From Bemisia tabaci (taxonomy: Eukaryota; Arthropoda; Insecta; Hemiptera; Aleyrodidae), in contig NC_092795.1 in assembly GCF_918797505.1 (NCBI RefSeq), positions 24,787,131-24,851,130 on the forward strand: a stretch of 64,000 bases of DNA. The letters run 5' to 3'. The number at the start of each line of letters is the position of its first letter. Within the stretch, counting starts at the first letter, position 1. This document shows positions 1 through 12,368 of the stretch, piece after piece. Position numbers and translations under genes: made by a program. A model generated the notes under the pieces. The model saw only the letters and a program-made list of their open reading frames with translations, had not been told where the DNA came from and searched no databases.

Positions 1-1070
1 CTGCAAATCTGCCACAAAATTATTGGGTCCTTAATTTTTTTGTAATTACAAGTACAATTCGTCGCAGAAGTGAATCGGTAGAACATCTTATCTCCATGCC
101 ACAGTGTTTCAGGAGTCCAAGGTCTACTAATACAGGCTGGCCAAAAATCAGTACTTTTACAGTGCTTTTCCATTGTATTCCCGAGAAATTCAGTACCTCC
201 TCAACAGAAAAATTCAGTACTTTTTGAGTACGTTCATCTGACGAAATTCGAAAAATTTCAAAAATTTGAATTTCTCGCTCGAATTGCGACAAAAATGACA
301 ACAATTCCGGACCCTCTTGATGCGGAATTTCCACACTTGTTCAGTATTTCTGGACCGCCCGTAAAAAATCAGTACTATTTGCGGTAATTCCGGACTTATA
401 GACACCCTGATGATGAGCTTTTGCAAATCTCTTAAAGTAAAAGGAACTTCGATTCTTTGATTTTTAAAAGTCGAACTATACGATCCGATCGTGAGAAAGT
501 GAACAATAAATGCTCCCTGACAAATTGACACTAACGAGGCGTACCTTAGCGCGAGAGAAAAAAACAGGATCGGGAACAATGATGAATTAATCGAGTGCCT
601 TTTTTTTCTTTTTTCAGTGCGCTAAATGACTGCACGGTTCATTAAACGAGCGCGGCGATTAACGGTTTGCGCATAACGTCGCTCCACTGACGTAAAGGCA
701 TATCTCTATTTTCACATGAGTCCCGGAAAGCATAAAGTTATATGGAGAACAGGGCTCACGTTGAAATTGAGGTACGGCGTATAGTCAGAGGAGCGACGAT
801 AAATCGGGCGGAATAAAAAGGCGGCTCGTCTCGCGTCGCTGCATGGCGCAGCGCTTGATGCAAGGCAGACTGCGAAAATGTCACCGGTCAGGTAAACGAT
901 TATCGATCAGAGATGACATCAGAGAATTCACATCCTATTGGCGTCAGACGTGCTGCACTTTTTAGACAAGAGTTTCCCAGAAACGCACCAGCCGAGTCGC
1001 AATTCGGGAAAAAATGAGTTGAAATTTGGTTGGTTTTTTCATTTTTATCAGGATTTATATTTAATAAATC
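1..1070. other. Intergenic, no gene seen
   Basis: No coding frame with family features. A dispersed repeat with AGTACT/GTACT motifs occupies about 118-415; a second copy lies at 60285-60573. The rest, about 590-930, is mixed-composition DNA in which I see nothing to name. Confidence 0.5.
118..415 (-). repeat. GGTGTCTA-ended dispersed repeat, copy 1
   Basis: Matches 60285-60573 in reverse orientation: both carry TAGACACC at one end, AGTCCGGAATT beside it, repeated AGTACT motifs, and a CAGGCTG or CAGCCTG block near the other end with GGTCTACTAATACAGG or its counterpart. It looks like a short non-autonomous element of about 290 bp. Confidence 0.7.
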
Positions 1071-1300
1071 GAAAAGAAAATATTACCTTTTCTCCTGATT
1101 TCCTGGTTTTATTTTTCTTTTAGACGATGGCCATTTCGGGAGAGTTTCCCATCTTCAGGTCTTTGATCACTCCTATGCTACAAGTAAGAAACCTAGCACA
1201 GAAGTGATCAAACGCCTGAAGATGGGCACCTCACCCGAAATGACCATCGTCTAAAAGAAAAACAAAACCAGGCGATCAGGAGAAAGATAACTTTTCAGAA
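1071..1300. repeat. Foldback (hairpin) element
   Basis: Two arms of about 90 bp are reverse complements. The left arm has CTCCTGATTTCCTGGTTT, then TTTTAGACGATGG; the right arm has CCATCGTCTAAAA, then AACCAGGCGATCAGGAG. A loop of about 40 bp lies around 1165-1205. It has the form of a small MITE. Confidence 0.7.
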
Positions 1301-2304
1301 AAAATGAGTTGAGACTAGTTTTGAATTCGACTAGTCGTAAGTTTTCTCCTATCAAAAATTAAAAGTCGAGAAGGTGTGGATTTTGAAAGTGAAAATAGTT
1401 AATTATCTTTATCCTCAACGGTGAGTCTCGTGAAGGAATAAAACTTTTCCTCTCGGTTCAAAGCTGATGCGACTTGGTACCTTTCTATTAAATTCAATCC
1501 AAAAAATAGTTACATAATTAGAAACAAATAATTATTATATAAATTATTATATAATAATAAATATCATGTAATTATGCACACAGCAAATCCAAACCACTTA
1601 ATTCCGATCTCCTAGCGACTTGAATCTGTGCGTGCGCGACGCTACACGAGCTACGCTGCTGTGAACTCATGAGAATTCTGCGCGCCTTCAATTTTTCGTA
1701 GATGCAACACGGGCATCCTAGGAACACGAATAGTCGCATCGCATCCAGGCGTTGAAATACATGAATCGATCCACGTGAGAGCGAGACGTGTTCTTCGTTT
1801 GATGATTCTCAAAAGACCCATCCACGATCATTTGGGTGGCTAAAAGAACCCGAATTGAAAAATCAATGATATAATGTACCTTTTCTTAGAAAACTATGTT
1901 TTTTTATCTCTCTCTCTTTCTAAAATGTTCAATTTGATTAAAATCCATTTTTTAAAACTGGGGAAAGTTCCCGGGAAGGCTTGAAATTTTGGAGGAAATC
2001 ACTGGAAAATCTTCACTTTTCAAATATTTAAAAAGTCCGAGGACGATTTCAAAAAAATCTTAAAATTCTGTGACTGTAAAGTTGTAAATCTGTAAAGTCT
2101 GCCTCAGGCGTTATGCTTTACGCGTTATAAAGCTTATGAGTTTACATCATAGGATAGAATAAGAAATTATTGTCATTGTACTACCACTACCTCCTTTCGC
2201 AGAATCGGTAACCGTCGATCAATTTTTTTATAATTTAAAGCCAGCTTGCCATTGGATGAATCGGTTCGCTAATTTTAAGATAGGGTGGCGAAGTACCACG
2301 GATG
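1301..2304. other. Intergenic, AT-rich, no gene seen
   Basis: Contains a 75-bp dispersed core at 1683-1755 (CGCCTTCAAT ... GCATCCAGGCGTT) that recurs near 29982, 30571 and 48330. I see no coding region. Confidence 0.4.
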
Positions 2305-2540
2305 CACTGGAAAAAAAAAACACATTGGATCTAGAGTCCAGACTCTAAAAACATCGACAAGAAAAAATGCTCTTGATTCAATCAGATTTAAGCTTAAATC
2401 AAGAACCAAGCCTCTTAATTTGAGCAGATTTCCTTTTGATTTAGGCTTAAATCTGCTTGAATCAAGAGTCTTTTTTCTTGTCAATGTTTTCAAGAGTCTG
2501 GACTCTAGATCCAATGTGTTTTTTTTTTTTTTTTCTAGTG
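2305..2540. repeat. Palindromic MITE with CACTGGAAAA / TTTTCTAGTG ends
   Basis: The left end CACTGG plus an A run, then CACATTGGATCTAGAGTCC, is mirrored by GGACTCTAGATCCAATGTG plus a T run and CTAGTG on the right. The inner parts, CTCTTGATTCAATCAGATTT and AATCTGCTTGAATCAAGAG, also pair. An element of about 236 bp with long inverted arms. Confidence 0.8.
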
Positions 2541-3906
2541 TGAATGGACATTGTTAAGGGACATTTTAAATTTATGAAAACCTCGTGGGTTTTTTGTTTT
2601 CATAGCTGTTTTTTTTTTTTCTTTTTGACATAGGAATGGGTTTGCACTTCATTCCTCTCATTCAAAATCGGGAAGTATAGGAAAGTTAGTCACAAGAATG
2701 TGTTTCGAACTCCAATACCGGGTAGAAAAAAAACTTGATTATTCAATAGCTCTCGTGATAAATTCTGAGACGATTTTTACTTAAAATGAATGATTTGATG
2801 GGTATTTTCTCCAAAAGCTCCAATATTTCAAAAAATCTCACTTACAGGACAGAAAAAGTAAAAATTTCGACGAATATAAATTCGTCAAGAAACACCCAGA
2901 ACCAGCCTAACTACATTTTGGGTTGCCTGACTTCTTGGCATGTGTGACAGGATTTATGACAGCGCAACGCCTTAGAAAAAAGTTTGAATTTTCCAAGACG
3001 CATACAAAATACGCTCACAAAATTTGAAGTAAGGATGTACTTTCGTTTTTTTTGGAAAAAATTTTTTAAAAAAATAAATAAATAAATAAAATATAGGAGG
3101 AAATTAGAAAAAGGCTGATGTAATTAGGTTAATTTTCGTTAAATACGTCTAGATCTCCCTGTTCCGTTACCGTAATGCTTCAGCCTCTAAAATGTTACCT
3201 AAAATTATTACCAGCACTTAGAATCGAGAAGACTCGTCAAGTAAAAAAAACCCCTTACTGAGAGGTAGTCGCACTAACCGCAGAACAACCACGCGGGTAA
3301 AACGGGGAAAAATCGAGCGATATAATCCAATAAAATAGGGTATAAAAAACTTTCGAGTGAGTAGGGAGCGAACTCAGCTCGTCGAAAAGCACGTGGGGTG
3401 GATCGAAGCCCCGGGTTACGTCACGAGCGCGAGCTTCAACAGCGAGACTAACAGACACCCGTCGCAGGGGTAGGCGAAAGCGCCACTATACCGACCGCGG
3501 CGCGCGGGTGCCCCTGAAAACTCGCGGTCGGTGACACGCCGGACAGGAACACTACGCATCTGCGGCCGACCCGACCCGCGACCCGCCTTCCGTACCTGCC
3601 TCGCCGGGCAGGGATGGTGTCGCCCTGCCAGGAATGTTACCCCTTGCGAAGCGCTCGGGAAATTGCACGTTGCACATCGTTACGGGGAGAATGGCCTCGG
3701 ATTTCGCTGTTTTCACGGTTGCATATCCTCGGAAATGAAGGAGCGGGTAATGCGTCGTGCGGTTATTGCGGTTGGGTGAGCGACCTGTTATACGATTACA
3801 GAAAGCGTGGGGTGTGCTGTGATTGTCCGGACGGTGTTCGACGACATTTGAGTATCCGGAAAACTTTTAGGAAGACTTTATTCGGCGACATTCGGAATAT
3901 TATATG
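2541..3906. other. Intergenic; CpG-rich island at about 3390-3640
   Basis: Mostly AT-rich without genes. At 3390-3640 the DNA turns GC- and CpG-rich (GACCGCGGCGCGCGGGTGCC), with small open frames on both strands that resemble no family. It could be a promoter or a noncoding first exon, but nothing around it supports a gene. Confidence 0.3.
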
Positions 3907-4046
3907 AATTGGGCCATATTTTGCGATTAGGAACCAGTGTGCCTGGCTCATTGTAGAAACAGCATATGTGCCGTTGGTTACCCTTTGTCGATGGGTGTTT
4001 CATGGCTGAGACAGAGGTAGTGGTTCCACATTTCACGAAAATAGAA
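3907..4046. repeat. TGGACTACATTTTGCAA family, diverged copy
   Basis: Left end GGGCCATATTTTGCGATTAG and right end TAGTGGTTCCACATTTC are decayed forms of the ends at 4766-4909. The middle keeps CATATGTGCCGTTGGTT and GGCTCATTGTAGAAACA, as in the copy at 48143. Confidence 0.6.
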
Positions 4047-4765
4047 CATTCGTCGAATATTCTAGTCTTGCCGACGAATTGAACATTCGTGTGCATTCTG
4101 GGTTGGCTAAACTCGAGACCACCTTTCTGAATCTAACAATTAAAATTCTCTTGACTGACTTTATTAAATTTTAGAGAGATAAAAAAACTCAATGATAAGT
4201 GAGACTTTAGATTTTTACGGTGTGAACTGGAAAAACACGAAAAATGTGCTTGCTTAGTTTTCCTTGTAAAAAACACACTTTAAAAATTACACCACGTTAA
4301 GTCTGCAACCACTTGAATTTGGAAAATTAAAGAACCTCAAAAATGAACTGTCAAAGGCGAAAATTGTAGAGTATCCATGTTCCATGGGGTTCAAAGCTCT
4401 AACAGAAACTCCAAATCCATCCCCCCTCCCTAAAAAAAGTTACTGTAGGATTTTTTGTGCATGTTTCGATGAATTATAATGCAAGTGATTATCACTCACA
4501 ATGAACACTCACAAACACTTCCGCGCAGGTTTTCTGAAAGATAAGCCTCAATAGTGTCATACAGAAACAGGGGGTGCGGGGGGGGGGGGGGGGGGGGGGG
4601 GGGGGTTCCTTCAGAAACTGAAGTCATGGTTCATTTCTGAGAACTGAACTATTACGATTAAAATATTAACATTCCCGCGAGGCACATTGTATTGTAAATT
4701 GCGATTACGTGTTTAAATTACTGCTGACTTAAGTATCGGAGTGTTGTGTGTAATGTCTATGTACT
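4047..4765. other. Intergenic with poly(G) run at about 4576-4605
   Basis: No gene seen. A homopolymer of about 29 G follows GGGGTGCGG; length at such sites is unreliable in assemblies. Confidence 0.4.
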
Positions 4766-4909
4766 AATTGGACTACATTTTGCAATTTGGAACTATACAT
4801 TCAAGCCCGGTTAAAGACAACGTATGTGCCATTAGTTTTTCTATGCACATAAGTGTTTCTCCATAAGAGCCAGAATCTACAATTCCAAATTGCAAAATGC
4901 AGTCCAATT
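4766..4909. repeat. TGGACTACATTTTGCAA family MITE, best-preserved copy
   Basis: Imperfect palindrome of 144 bp. AATTGGACTACATTTTGCAA on the left is mirrored by TTGCAAAATGCAGTCCAATT on the right. The interior carries AACGTATGTGCCATTAGTTT and CATAAGTGTTTCTCCATAAG. Sibling copies lie at 3907, 18107, 48143, 59200 and 60140. Confidence 0.85.
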
Positions 4910-4922
4910 GAAGGTGCTCATC

Positions 4923-5375
4923 TAAATTGTATTTATTAAAATATATTCAAAATCAGATGTTATTTTTCCTCGAAATGCAAATTCCCTAACTTAATGATCA
5001 TGATCGGTCACGATCACGATAATGATGCGATTTCATAGTGAAAAAAACGCAATTTTGTTACATGCAGTTGCAGCCTAATTTCAGTATTTTCGTGTCAAAA
5101 TGCTGCTTGGGCTGCAGTATACCTACACTAGGGATTCGTTCAGCAGAACAAAAGGAAAGACAACAGAATCTGACTAGCGCTCGGGTGGCAATAAAAGGCA
5201 TTAGTATAAGCTCTCTGTGTATAGTGTCTATCTACTAATATTAAAGATTTTCCTCTGAATTACATTTATTTAAATAAAATCAAAATCGGGTGTCATTTTT
5301 CTTCGCAATGCAAATTCCCTAACTTTATGATCATGATCGGTCACGGGCAAAATATGATGGAAAAAAAAACGCAAT
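4923..5375. repeat. Tandem pair enclosing a dispersed 158-bp repeat
   Basis: Two direct copies (about 4923-5053 and 5265-5375) share TGCAAATTCCCTAACTT, ATGATCATGATCGGTCACG and AAAAAACGCAATT. Between them at 5057-5214 lies a repeat (GTTACATGCAGTTGCAGCC to AGTATAAGCTCT) that recurs at 11393-11546. The layout suggests insertion plus duplication of flanking DNA. Confidence 0.7.
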
Positions 5376-7608
5376 TCTAGGTGGCGGTAGCCACCCCGGC
5401 CCAATCCTAAAAAACTCCCTCTAAAAAATGACGACCCAAAAAAAAAAAAAAAAAAAAAAAAAAAGACGGGTGGCTGCTGCCTAACTAGTTTTACACGAAA
5501 CAACGCGACGGGCTTTTCTGCACGGTTTGCGGTCCATTAAGCTCTCCTACTAATTAAGTCGGAGAGTAAACCCCAAAAACCCTATAATATTTGGGTAGAG
5601 TATATGCTCAGCTCTACTCGTAATGCCCACCCTTTTGAAGTTTAGTTAAATATTAAAAAAGTTATTAAGCTTTAACGACAAATTTTGGACCCCAAAACAT
5701 GACGATGATGGATTGACCAATCGCTGAGCAGATGAGCAGATTCGGGGCAGATTCGAGGCCCGCGAAACGCCCGGCCGCGGAAGGCGGGCGTGTTATTTAG
5801 ACAAACCTACAGCTATAACCGTAGAAAAAAACCCTATACAACTGTGGATATTTTGAAACTTCTATTCATAAAGCTCATACATATTTTTGGAATTTTGACA
5901 TAAATGAGACATAAGGGAGAAATAACGGTAAATAGTTCATTTTCTAGTATTCTCAATAGGCGACCTGGGGGCACGGCTGTGGAAGTAATGGTAGCATAAA
6001 ACCCATTAAACTAGGTAAAATTTAAATCTGTAGACGCTGGAGATGGAACTTTTGGTACTTTTGCAGACTTACATAGACGTCGAAAGGAGAAATAATCGAA
6101 AGAAGGAGCGGGTCCTTCAATTCTTCAAGCACATTTGAATTTGAAAATAACTTGTAGAACCGCGCGATGGATGGTGAGCGCCGACTCCAGAGGTTAAATT
6201 TCAGGTTATGCTACTGTTATTATGGCTTTAAATATTTAATTAATACGAGGAAGATAGATTAATTGAAATAATAAGATGAAGATAGATTAATTGATGCGTG
6301 TTTCCATTTTATCGTAGCCGAAGATAACTGGATCCATTTCTATATAATCCTTTTATGATTCCCACACCCTTACTATGAGCTGTTACCATGTGCTGTTACA
6401 GTAAGTACCTACTCAGATCGCAACCTGCTATTTCTTCCCAGCGGCCCGGATCTAGTGATCTTTACAAGTAATTGTTTATGAATAATTGATGATATTAGTG
6501 AGTCCTAGATACTATTTCTCGTTAATCAGATTCAACAACTATCCACCAGAAAATCATCCTTTCCCTCAATACGATGATGTCTGTCGGGGTCTCAATTTGT
6601 GGGGATGAAGTTGTGTTTCCACTTTCTCCTAAAATTTTGCTAGCAGCCGAACTCCTCTGGAGTTGATGTGTCTCTTCTCAGTGTATCATGCTATCGGTGC
6701 ATAAAGCCTCAATGTTTTCATAGACTTGTAATGCTCTATATTGGAAACGCGGTTTACGCATTCACCAATCAGTCGTGCGTATGTGTCTACTCAAAGAAGC
6801 TACGCAGCGCTCCGTTAATGAAATCAACTCAATGTCACAACATCCAAGAAACTTGACTTTAAACATTACCGTTAATTTGATTATTAGCAAGTCTCTTGGA
6901 TTCTGTGTCAGAAGTTGATTGAATCGACTAATTTGCCTGTGTTGGGATAAAATTCTTCTAATAAAGACCTTTCATATTGACCTCTGCAGAAGGTATGTAT
7001 TCTATACTTCTTTAATTCATTGGTTTAATAAAATTGATCTGCTAACTAATGCAGGCTATCCTTTATGATAACCTCTCTACCCATTGGCTAAAATTTGCAG
7101 TTCCTGGAGACGCTAACTTGCCGTCACTGCTTATCACATGTAGGAGTGGCTATACCACATACAGAGTGGCTGTTCAATATAAAACATCAGTGCCTCCTGA
7201 AATCTAGATTATCTGAGTCCTCGCCTGACAAATTTTGATACCTACTCACTTTGCCTGCCACTATATCGATGTGAGAGTTACCTTAATCGGATAGTTGCAG
7301 GATCTCCCTGGCAATTCCCAGCATAGATGTGGTGGTACTCCACATAATTAACTTACCGGCAGAATCATTAGCTTGATAGAATCTTATGAGAGGGATCACA
7401 TAGCGTAGGATATAAAACTAAGCCTTGAGTAAAGGTAATGTAATGTTTTTACTTTAAACTCTGGTTCTCGGTCTACCGTGCGAAAGGGACAGACCAATCC
7501 AGAAGAATCATACATGACAAGTGGCTCCTAAGTTGTCGTTTGTTTGAGTTCTTAGCTGAAAAGTTCATGCCTGAAGGTGTGACAGAAAATGGACTGTTTT
7601 ATCCATCC
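5376..7608. other. Intergenic, no gene seen
   Basis: Starts with a poly(A) run (about 5437-5463). The rest has only short open frames without family features. I see no tRNA or other RNA gene. Confidence 0.4.
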
Positions 7609-7858
7609 TTGAAAGTAAACCAAGAATCAAAATTGTATTCTCTGTTTACCCTGATAGCGTGTTGAAACTCAATCGCTGCCGACTCTGCATAACCAGAATT
7701 GGCAGATACAGGCTCATAAAAATGAAATGTTATTGAAAGTAAAACCAAGAATTAGAATGGTATTCTCCGTTGTACCCTGATAACGCATTGAAACTCAATC
7801 GCTGTCGACTCTGTATGACCAGCATTGGCAGATAAAGGCTCCTGAAAATGAAATTTTA
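7609..7858 (+). repeat. Two-copy tandem repeat, about 125 bp per unit
   Basis: Units at about 7609-7733 and 7734-7858 share GTAAACCAAGAAT, TACCCTGATAGCGTGTTGAAACTC, CAATCGCTG, CGACTCTG and TTGGCAGATA. A third, more diverged unit is recognisable at about 8484-8612. No coding frame runs through them. Confidence 0.75.
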
Positions 7859-9886
7859 TCAAACTGTTTCATTACAGTTCAGAAGATTCATGCTATTGAG
7901 ATCGAAATTTCAGTTGTGGTAACTGTAATTTTTGCTTGCGGAAGCATCAACTTTTACTGTTTATCTTTTCCAATAACGAGTGAACTGGTCACATTTCTCA
8001 AGATACAGAATGCCATAGCTTTAGAGACATCTCTCATAAAATTAAAAATATTGATAAATACCTACTTTGCTTACTGTCTTTATGAGACGGTATCACGCGT
8101 TTGCAATGTGATTACTGATGATGAAATTGGAGCTCGGAGAAATTGCGATTCGAATGGTCAAAGGACCTGGCAGGCATAACTAGGTATAAGCAGCGTAAAT
8201 GATAGAGGTCCTGCACTGAGGTGCAGAATTTAGCTTGCATTCTATCATTAGTTCCAAGAATCCAAAAAAAAAATGTCGGATAATGTAAGACATAAAAGGT
8301 ATCCCTTAACACAGGTGATGCCTCTAATGTAAATCCTGGTTTTGTGCCTACTGTACACAGGAGATGGAACATTACATAGAAGTCCTATATTAAGAGCAGC
8401 TCTGAAGTTGTTGATTATCAGGGTTCTTGCCTGACACATTCACCCACTTTGAAGGTGTGACAGTAAAGAGACTGGTTAATTTTATCATTGAAAATAAACC
8501 CATTATTAGTTAAACTGGCACTCTCCCTTTCACCCTGTTGCGCGTTTAAAGTCAATGTGTCTTTGTGGACTCTAGTTGACCAGAATGGCCAAATGGAGAA
8601 TCATAATGATGAAAGCTATATAAGGATTTCATTGCAGCAGGCCGATTATTGAAAGTTTGAAGCAGTCTGATAAGAGATCGAAATGCGATATATTGCACGG
8701 TTAAGATAGGGCTGTCTTGCCTTGTCGTACTGACATAGTTTCAATAATCAGCATGCAGTTGAGATTTATGTCATCACAACTAAAGTTTATTGTATACCAT
8801 CTCCTTATGAACGGAAAGTTTTAACGCAAGTACCAAGATGATTTCATATGATGTCTGGATAAGAATGCACATAGTAAACAAGTAAGTAGCAACTTTTCGT
8901 TTCAGGCACATTGTGTGCCCTCAGTAATCAGCATTGTTGAAATTTATGTCCACGACAAGAATCGAAAAGTATATCAGAGAATCATAATAAGAAAACTCAC
9001 TCACAACGAAAAAGGTACCTAGAGAGAGAAGGAATCATGCAAAATCAAGAATGGCCACATTTGGAAGTATTATTCCTCGGGGCAGCATAAAATTGAAAAT
9101 GTTTCGTGCGTACAATGAGAAAACCATTCAAGAAGTTATATTGTTATTAATTTCAGAAATAATATGACATAGAGAAAGAGACAAGAGCCAGGAGAAATTG
9201 AAATTGCAATGCTATTTTGCTCAAACCCGATTCAAAATTTCCAAACGAAACAATAACATAATTATCATAACCTCTCTATGCACTATCTATGGCTTAGACT
9301 GGCTTAGACTGCGCATTAGGAAATTTCGGCGAGACTAGAGTCCCTTCAGGCGGGACGATAGGCAACTCAGCAACACCCAGCAAGTCCGAGTCCAATGCCT
9401 GTCATGCCAGTGCCGTTGCCTGATACGGGTACTTTTCGTTCGTATATCCGGATGTATCCACTAAGCGGAAGGCGCGTCTTTACCCTGATTTACCCCGCTA
9501 GCTGTCTTACCTACCGCGCGACCTAGATTGCGTTATAAGTCAATGCGCTTTACTGTAGTTTCTATCGTTCGTAGCCAATGAGAATTAGGCATTACGTCAA
9601 GTGACCCAACTTTGTCACGATTTCAATACTGACCTGCGTTTTTTTTTTCTGTGACGTACAGGGTGTGCCAAAAATATGGATCCTTCCTTACTGATGTCTC
9701 GAGAACGATTACAGATTATTGACATGCGGTTTGAACGAAATTCCTTAAAAAAAGGTGGGCCGATTTCGGGGGGGGGGGGGGGTGTCGTTTCCTCTCTGCC
9801 TCGCGCCCGCGGGAACAACTTGTTTTAAAATGGGAACTCTCTTTGCCTGATACTTCGTAGAAGTCATACCAAAAATACGTGATATC
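7859..9886. other. Intergenic, no gene seen
   Basis: AT-rich with a more GC-rich patch at 9340-9520, a diverged third unit of the 125-bp repeat near 8484-8612, and a CAGGGTGTGCCA-type terminus of a mobile element at 9659. A poly(G) run sits at 9768-9782. Confidence 0.35.
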
Positions 9887-11388
9887 CTTCCAAAAAAACA
9901 AAAATATGATTTTTGTACAAAATTTCGGCCCAATCCAAAAAATGTCACTAATTACCAAAAACAAAAAAAAAACAAAAAAAAAAACCAGGCACCCAAAAAA
10001 TATGATGGCAGTACCGTTTGGATTCATCATATAAAAGGAAATGATATCAAAACGGCCCAATTTTCTCTTTCATGCCCATGCAATATACCAAACACCCCAA
10101 CTTTTTTCACAAAAAAAAAAATAAATAAATAAATAAATAAATACCTATAAGGTATGATGACCTGAACACGTTTATTGGATCCATCGCTTTAAAGGAGTAT
10201 GATATCAAATCGGCCCAACTTCTCTGAAATATGCCCATCTCGGATCAATAATTTTTTTGAGACCTTCCGACTCATCGCTGAGGAGACACTGATCATTACT
10301 TGACCCTTAGTATATGTCCTTGTTTAGATGTCAAAGAGTTCCTTATGAGAACTGTAATGAATTTTTTTTCTTTGAAGAGATAAAATCAAAAAATCGTCAT
10401 AAAATTGAAAAAAAAATTCGAAGAAAAAAAAAGGAATGGGCCGGCCGGCACGTACAAAAAAGAAAGTAAAAGGGGGAAATGTAGATACATTGGTATGCCC
10501 CAACATTTTGGCATGGGTGACCGACCCGGTCTTGCCAACATCCATGAAGTTGCTAAGAAAGAAGCATTGTAAGTAGGAGGCACATAATATTCGCAATAAT
10601 ACGCCAAGGTTCAGTAGTTTGTAAGGCCTTCTATCAGAAACAAACAAAGAATATGGCATTGCTTGAAAGTTGTTAAGTTGTTCACTCATGTGTGAATATC
10701 TTTCAGTCTATCTTTCAATGACGATTTCAAGAAGGACTGATCCTCCTTTTGACGATGATACTTGTTCATGTATATGTGAAAGAGAGACGATAATCACCCT
10801 ATATTATCTACCACTTGTATGTACGGCCGGCCGGCCCATTCCTTTTTTTTTCTTCGAATTTTTTTTTCAATTTTATGACGATTTTTTGATTTTATCTCTT
10901 CAAAGAAAAAAAATTCATTACAGTTCTCATCAGGAACTCTTTGACATCTAAACAAGGACATATACTAAGGGTCAAGTAATGATCAGTGTCTCCTCAGCGA
11001 TGAGTCGGAAGGTCTCAAAAAAATTATTGATCCGAGATGGGCATATTTCAGAGAAGTTGGGCCGATTTGATATCATACTCCTTTAAAGCGATGGATCCAA
11101 TAAACGTGTTCAGGTCATCATACCTTATAGGTATTTATTTATTTATTTATTTATTTTTTTTTTTTGTGAAAAAAGTTGGGGTGTTTGGTATATTGCATGG
11201 GCATGAAAGAGAAAATTGGGCCGTTTTGATATCATTTCCTTTTATATGATGAATCCAAATGGTACTGCCATCATATTTTTTGGGTGCCTGGTTTTTTTTT
11301 TGTTTTTTTTTTGTTTTTGGTAATTAGTGACATTTTTTGGATTGGGCCGAAATTTTGTACAAAAATCATATTTTTGTTTTTTTGGAAG
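9887..11388. repeat. Large inverted repeat, two 563-bp arms, 375-bp spacer
   Basis: The left arm (9887-10449) and right arm (10825-11388) are near-perfect reverse complements; by eye I see only a few mismatches, such as TTCCTTATGAG against TTCCTGATGAG. Both arms include TGATGACCTGAACACG, an ATAA-repeat tract, ATGATATCAAAACGGCCC and the GGCCGGCCGG inner edge. Each arm also contains two diverged direct units (GATATCAAAACGGCCC and GATATCAAATCGGCCC). It could be a foldback element or an assembly artefact. Confidence 0.85.
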
Positions 11389-11392
11389 TTTC

Positions 11393-11546
11393 GTTACATA
11401 CAGTTGCAACCTAGTTTCAGTATTTTCATATCAAAATGCTGCTTGGGCTGCAGTATACACTAGGGATCCGTTCAGCAGAACAGAAGGAAAGACAACAGAA
11501 TCTGACTAGCGCTCGGGTGGCAATAAAAGGCATTAGTATAAGCTCT
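11393..11546 (+). repeat. Dispersed 158-bp repeat, second copy
   Basis: Matches 5057-5214: ATGCTGCTTGGGCTGCAG, GACAACAGAATCTGACTAGC, GCTCGGGTGGCAATAAAAGG. It abuts the outer end of the large inverted repeat. No tRNA-type box A/B pair that I can confirm. Confidence 0.75.
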
Positions 11547-12079
11547 CGGGTCATAAAAATAAATAAAATTGCCCAATAATATTAATGAGACGAACTGCGG
11601 GCCGTTCCGAATCAGGCTTGCGGGGGGAAAGCGGGGCGACGGTGGCGGGAAAAGTCGATGAAAAAAGTGAGAGCGATATTTATTAGATTTGATAAAAAGC
11701 AATTCCGCGGCGGAGCACCTGGATTTCGGTGTAGCGACTCCGAAGGGGCCCGCGGGTGGGGATGGCAGCTTTATAGAGACGTAGTGCTGAGCCGGTTTAC
11801 GATTTCTCAAGATTATGATCTGGTCGGAATTTGAAGTGGTACTATTCATCACGGCGCGTTGAGAGGGAGACATATGCAAATCGACGGGGACCCGCCTTCT
11901 ATCCCTCCGTCCCTTCTGCTCCAGGCCCGCGCCCTCCGGATAATAGGCGAAGGGATTTCGGGATAAACACTAACCCCTGGCCCCCCCGGCTACAAGCCAC
12001 TTTTACCTGCGCGCCTACGAAATCTCTTATTTACTCCTGAATTTCGAGCACCCTCGTTTTGGGCGGATCGCCGAAGCTG
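11547..12079. other. Intergenic, GC-rich patch, no gene seen
   Basis: GC-rich between about 11590 and 12010 with short open frames on both strands; none resembles a known protein. Confidence 0.3.
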
Positions 12080-12336
12080 CACTGCCGTGCTGAGGAAAAA
12101 CACCGTACGAACATTCGAGAGTTGCCAAATTTACTTCGATACGAGGTTTATGTTTGAGGAAAGTTATGAATGTTTTGTCTTGGAATTTTCAAGAGCTTTG
12201 GTTTGAATCGCGAACAAAATTATTTGGAAAATTTGAAGAAAAATATTCATAAGTTTACTAGGAAATTTGTGTTTTATCGAAGGAAATGTGGCAACGTCTG
12301 AAGGCTCATACGGCGTTTTCCCTTAGCACGGCAGTA
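12080..12336. repeat. TACTGCCGTGCTAAGG family MITE, copy 1
   Basis: Ends CACTGCCGTGCTGAGG and CCTTAGCACGGCAGTA are inverted repeats. The subterminal GAACATTCGAGAGTTGCCAA and GGCAACGTCTGAAGGCTCAT are the family signature. Three more copies lie at 37926, 52321 and 53096. Confidence 0.85.
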
Positions 12337-12368
12337 CAGCTCCGATTTATTCCTGTTGGCACTTAGCA

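Noticed and set aside
3255..3907. Overlapping small frames in a CpG-rich patch
   Set aside because: Composition keeps several frames open; none resembles a known protein and no splice pattern supports a gene.
9615..10060. Minus-strand frames of 67-114 codons
   Set aside because: They lie largely in the left arm of the large inverted repeat, are low complexity, and reappear in the other arm.
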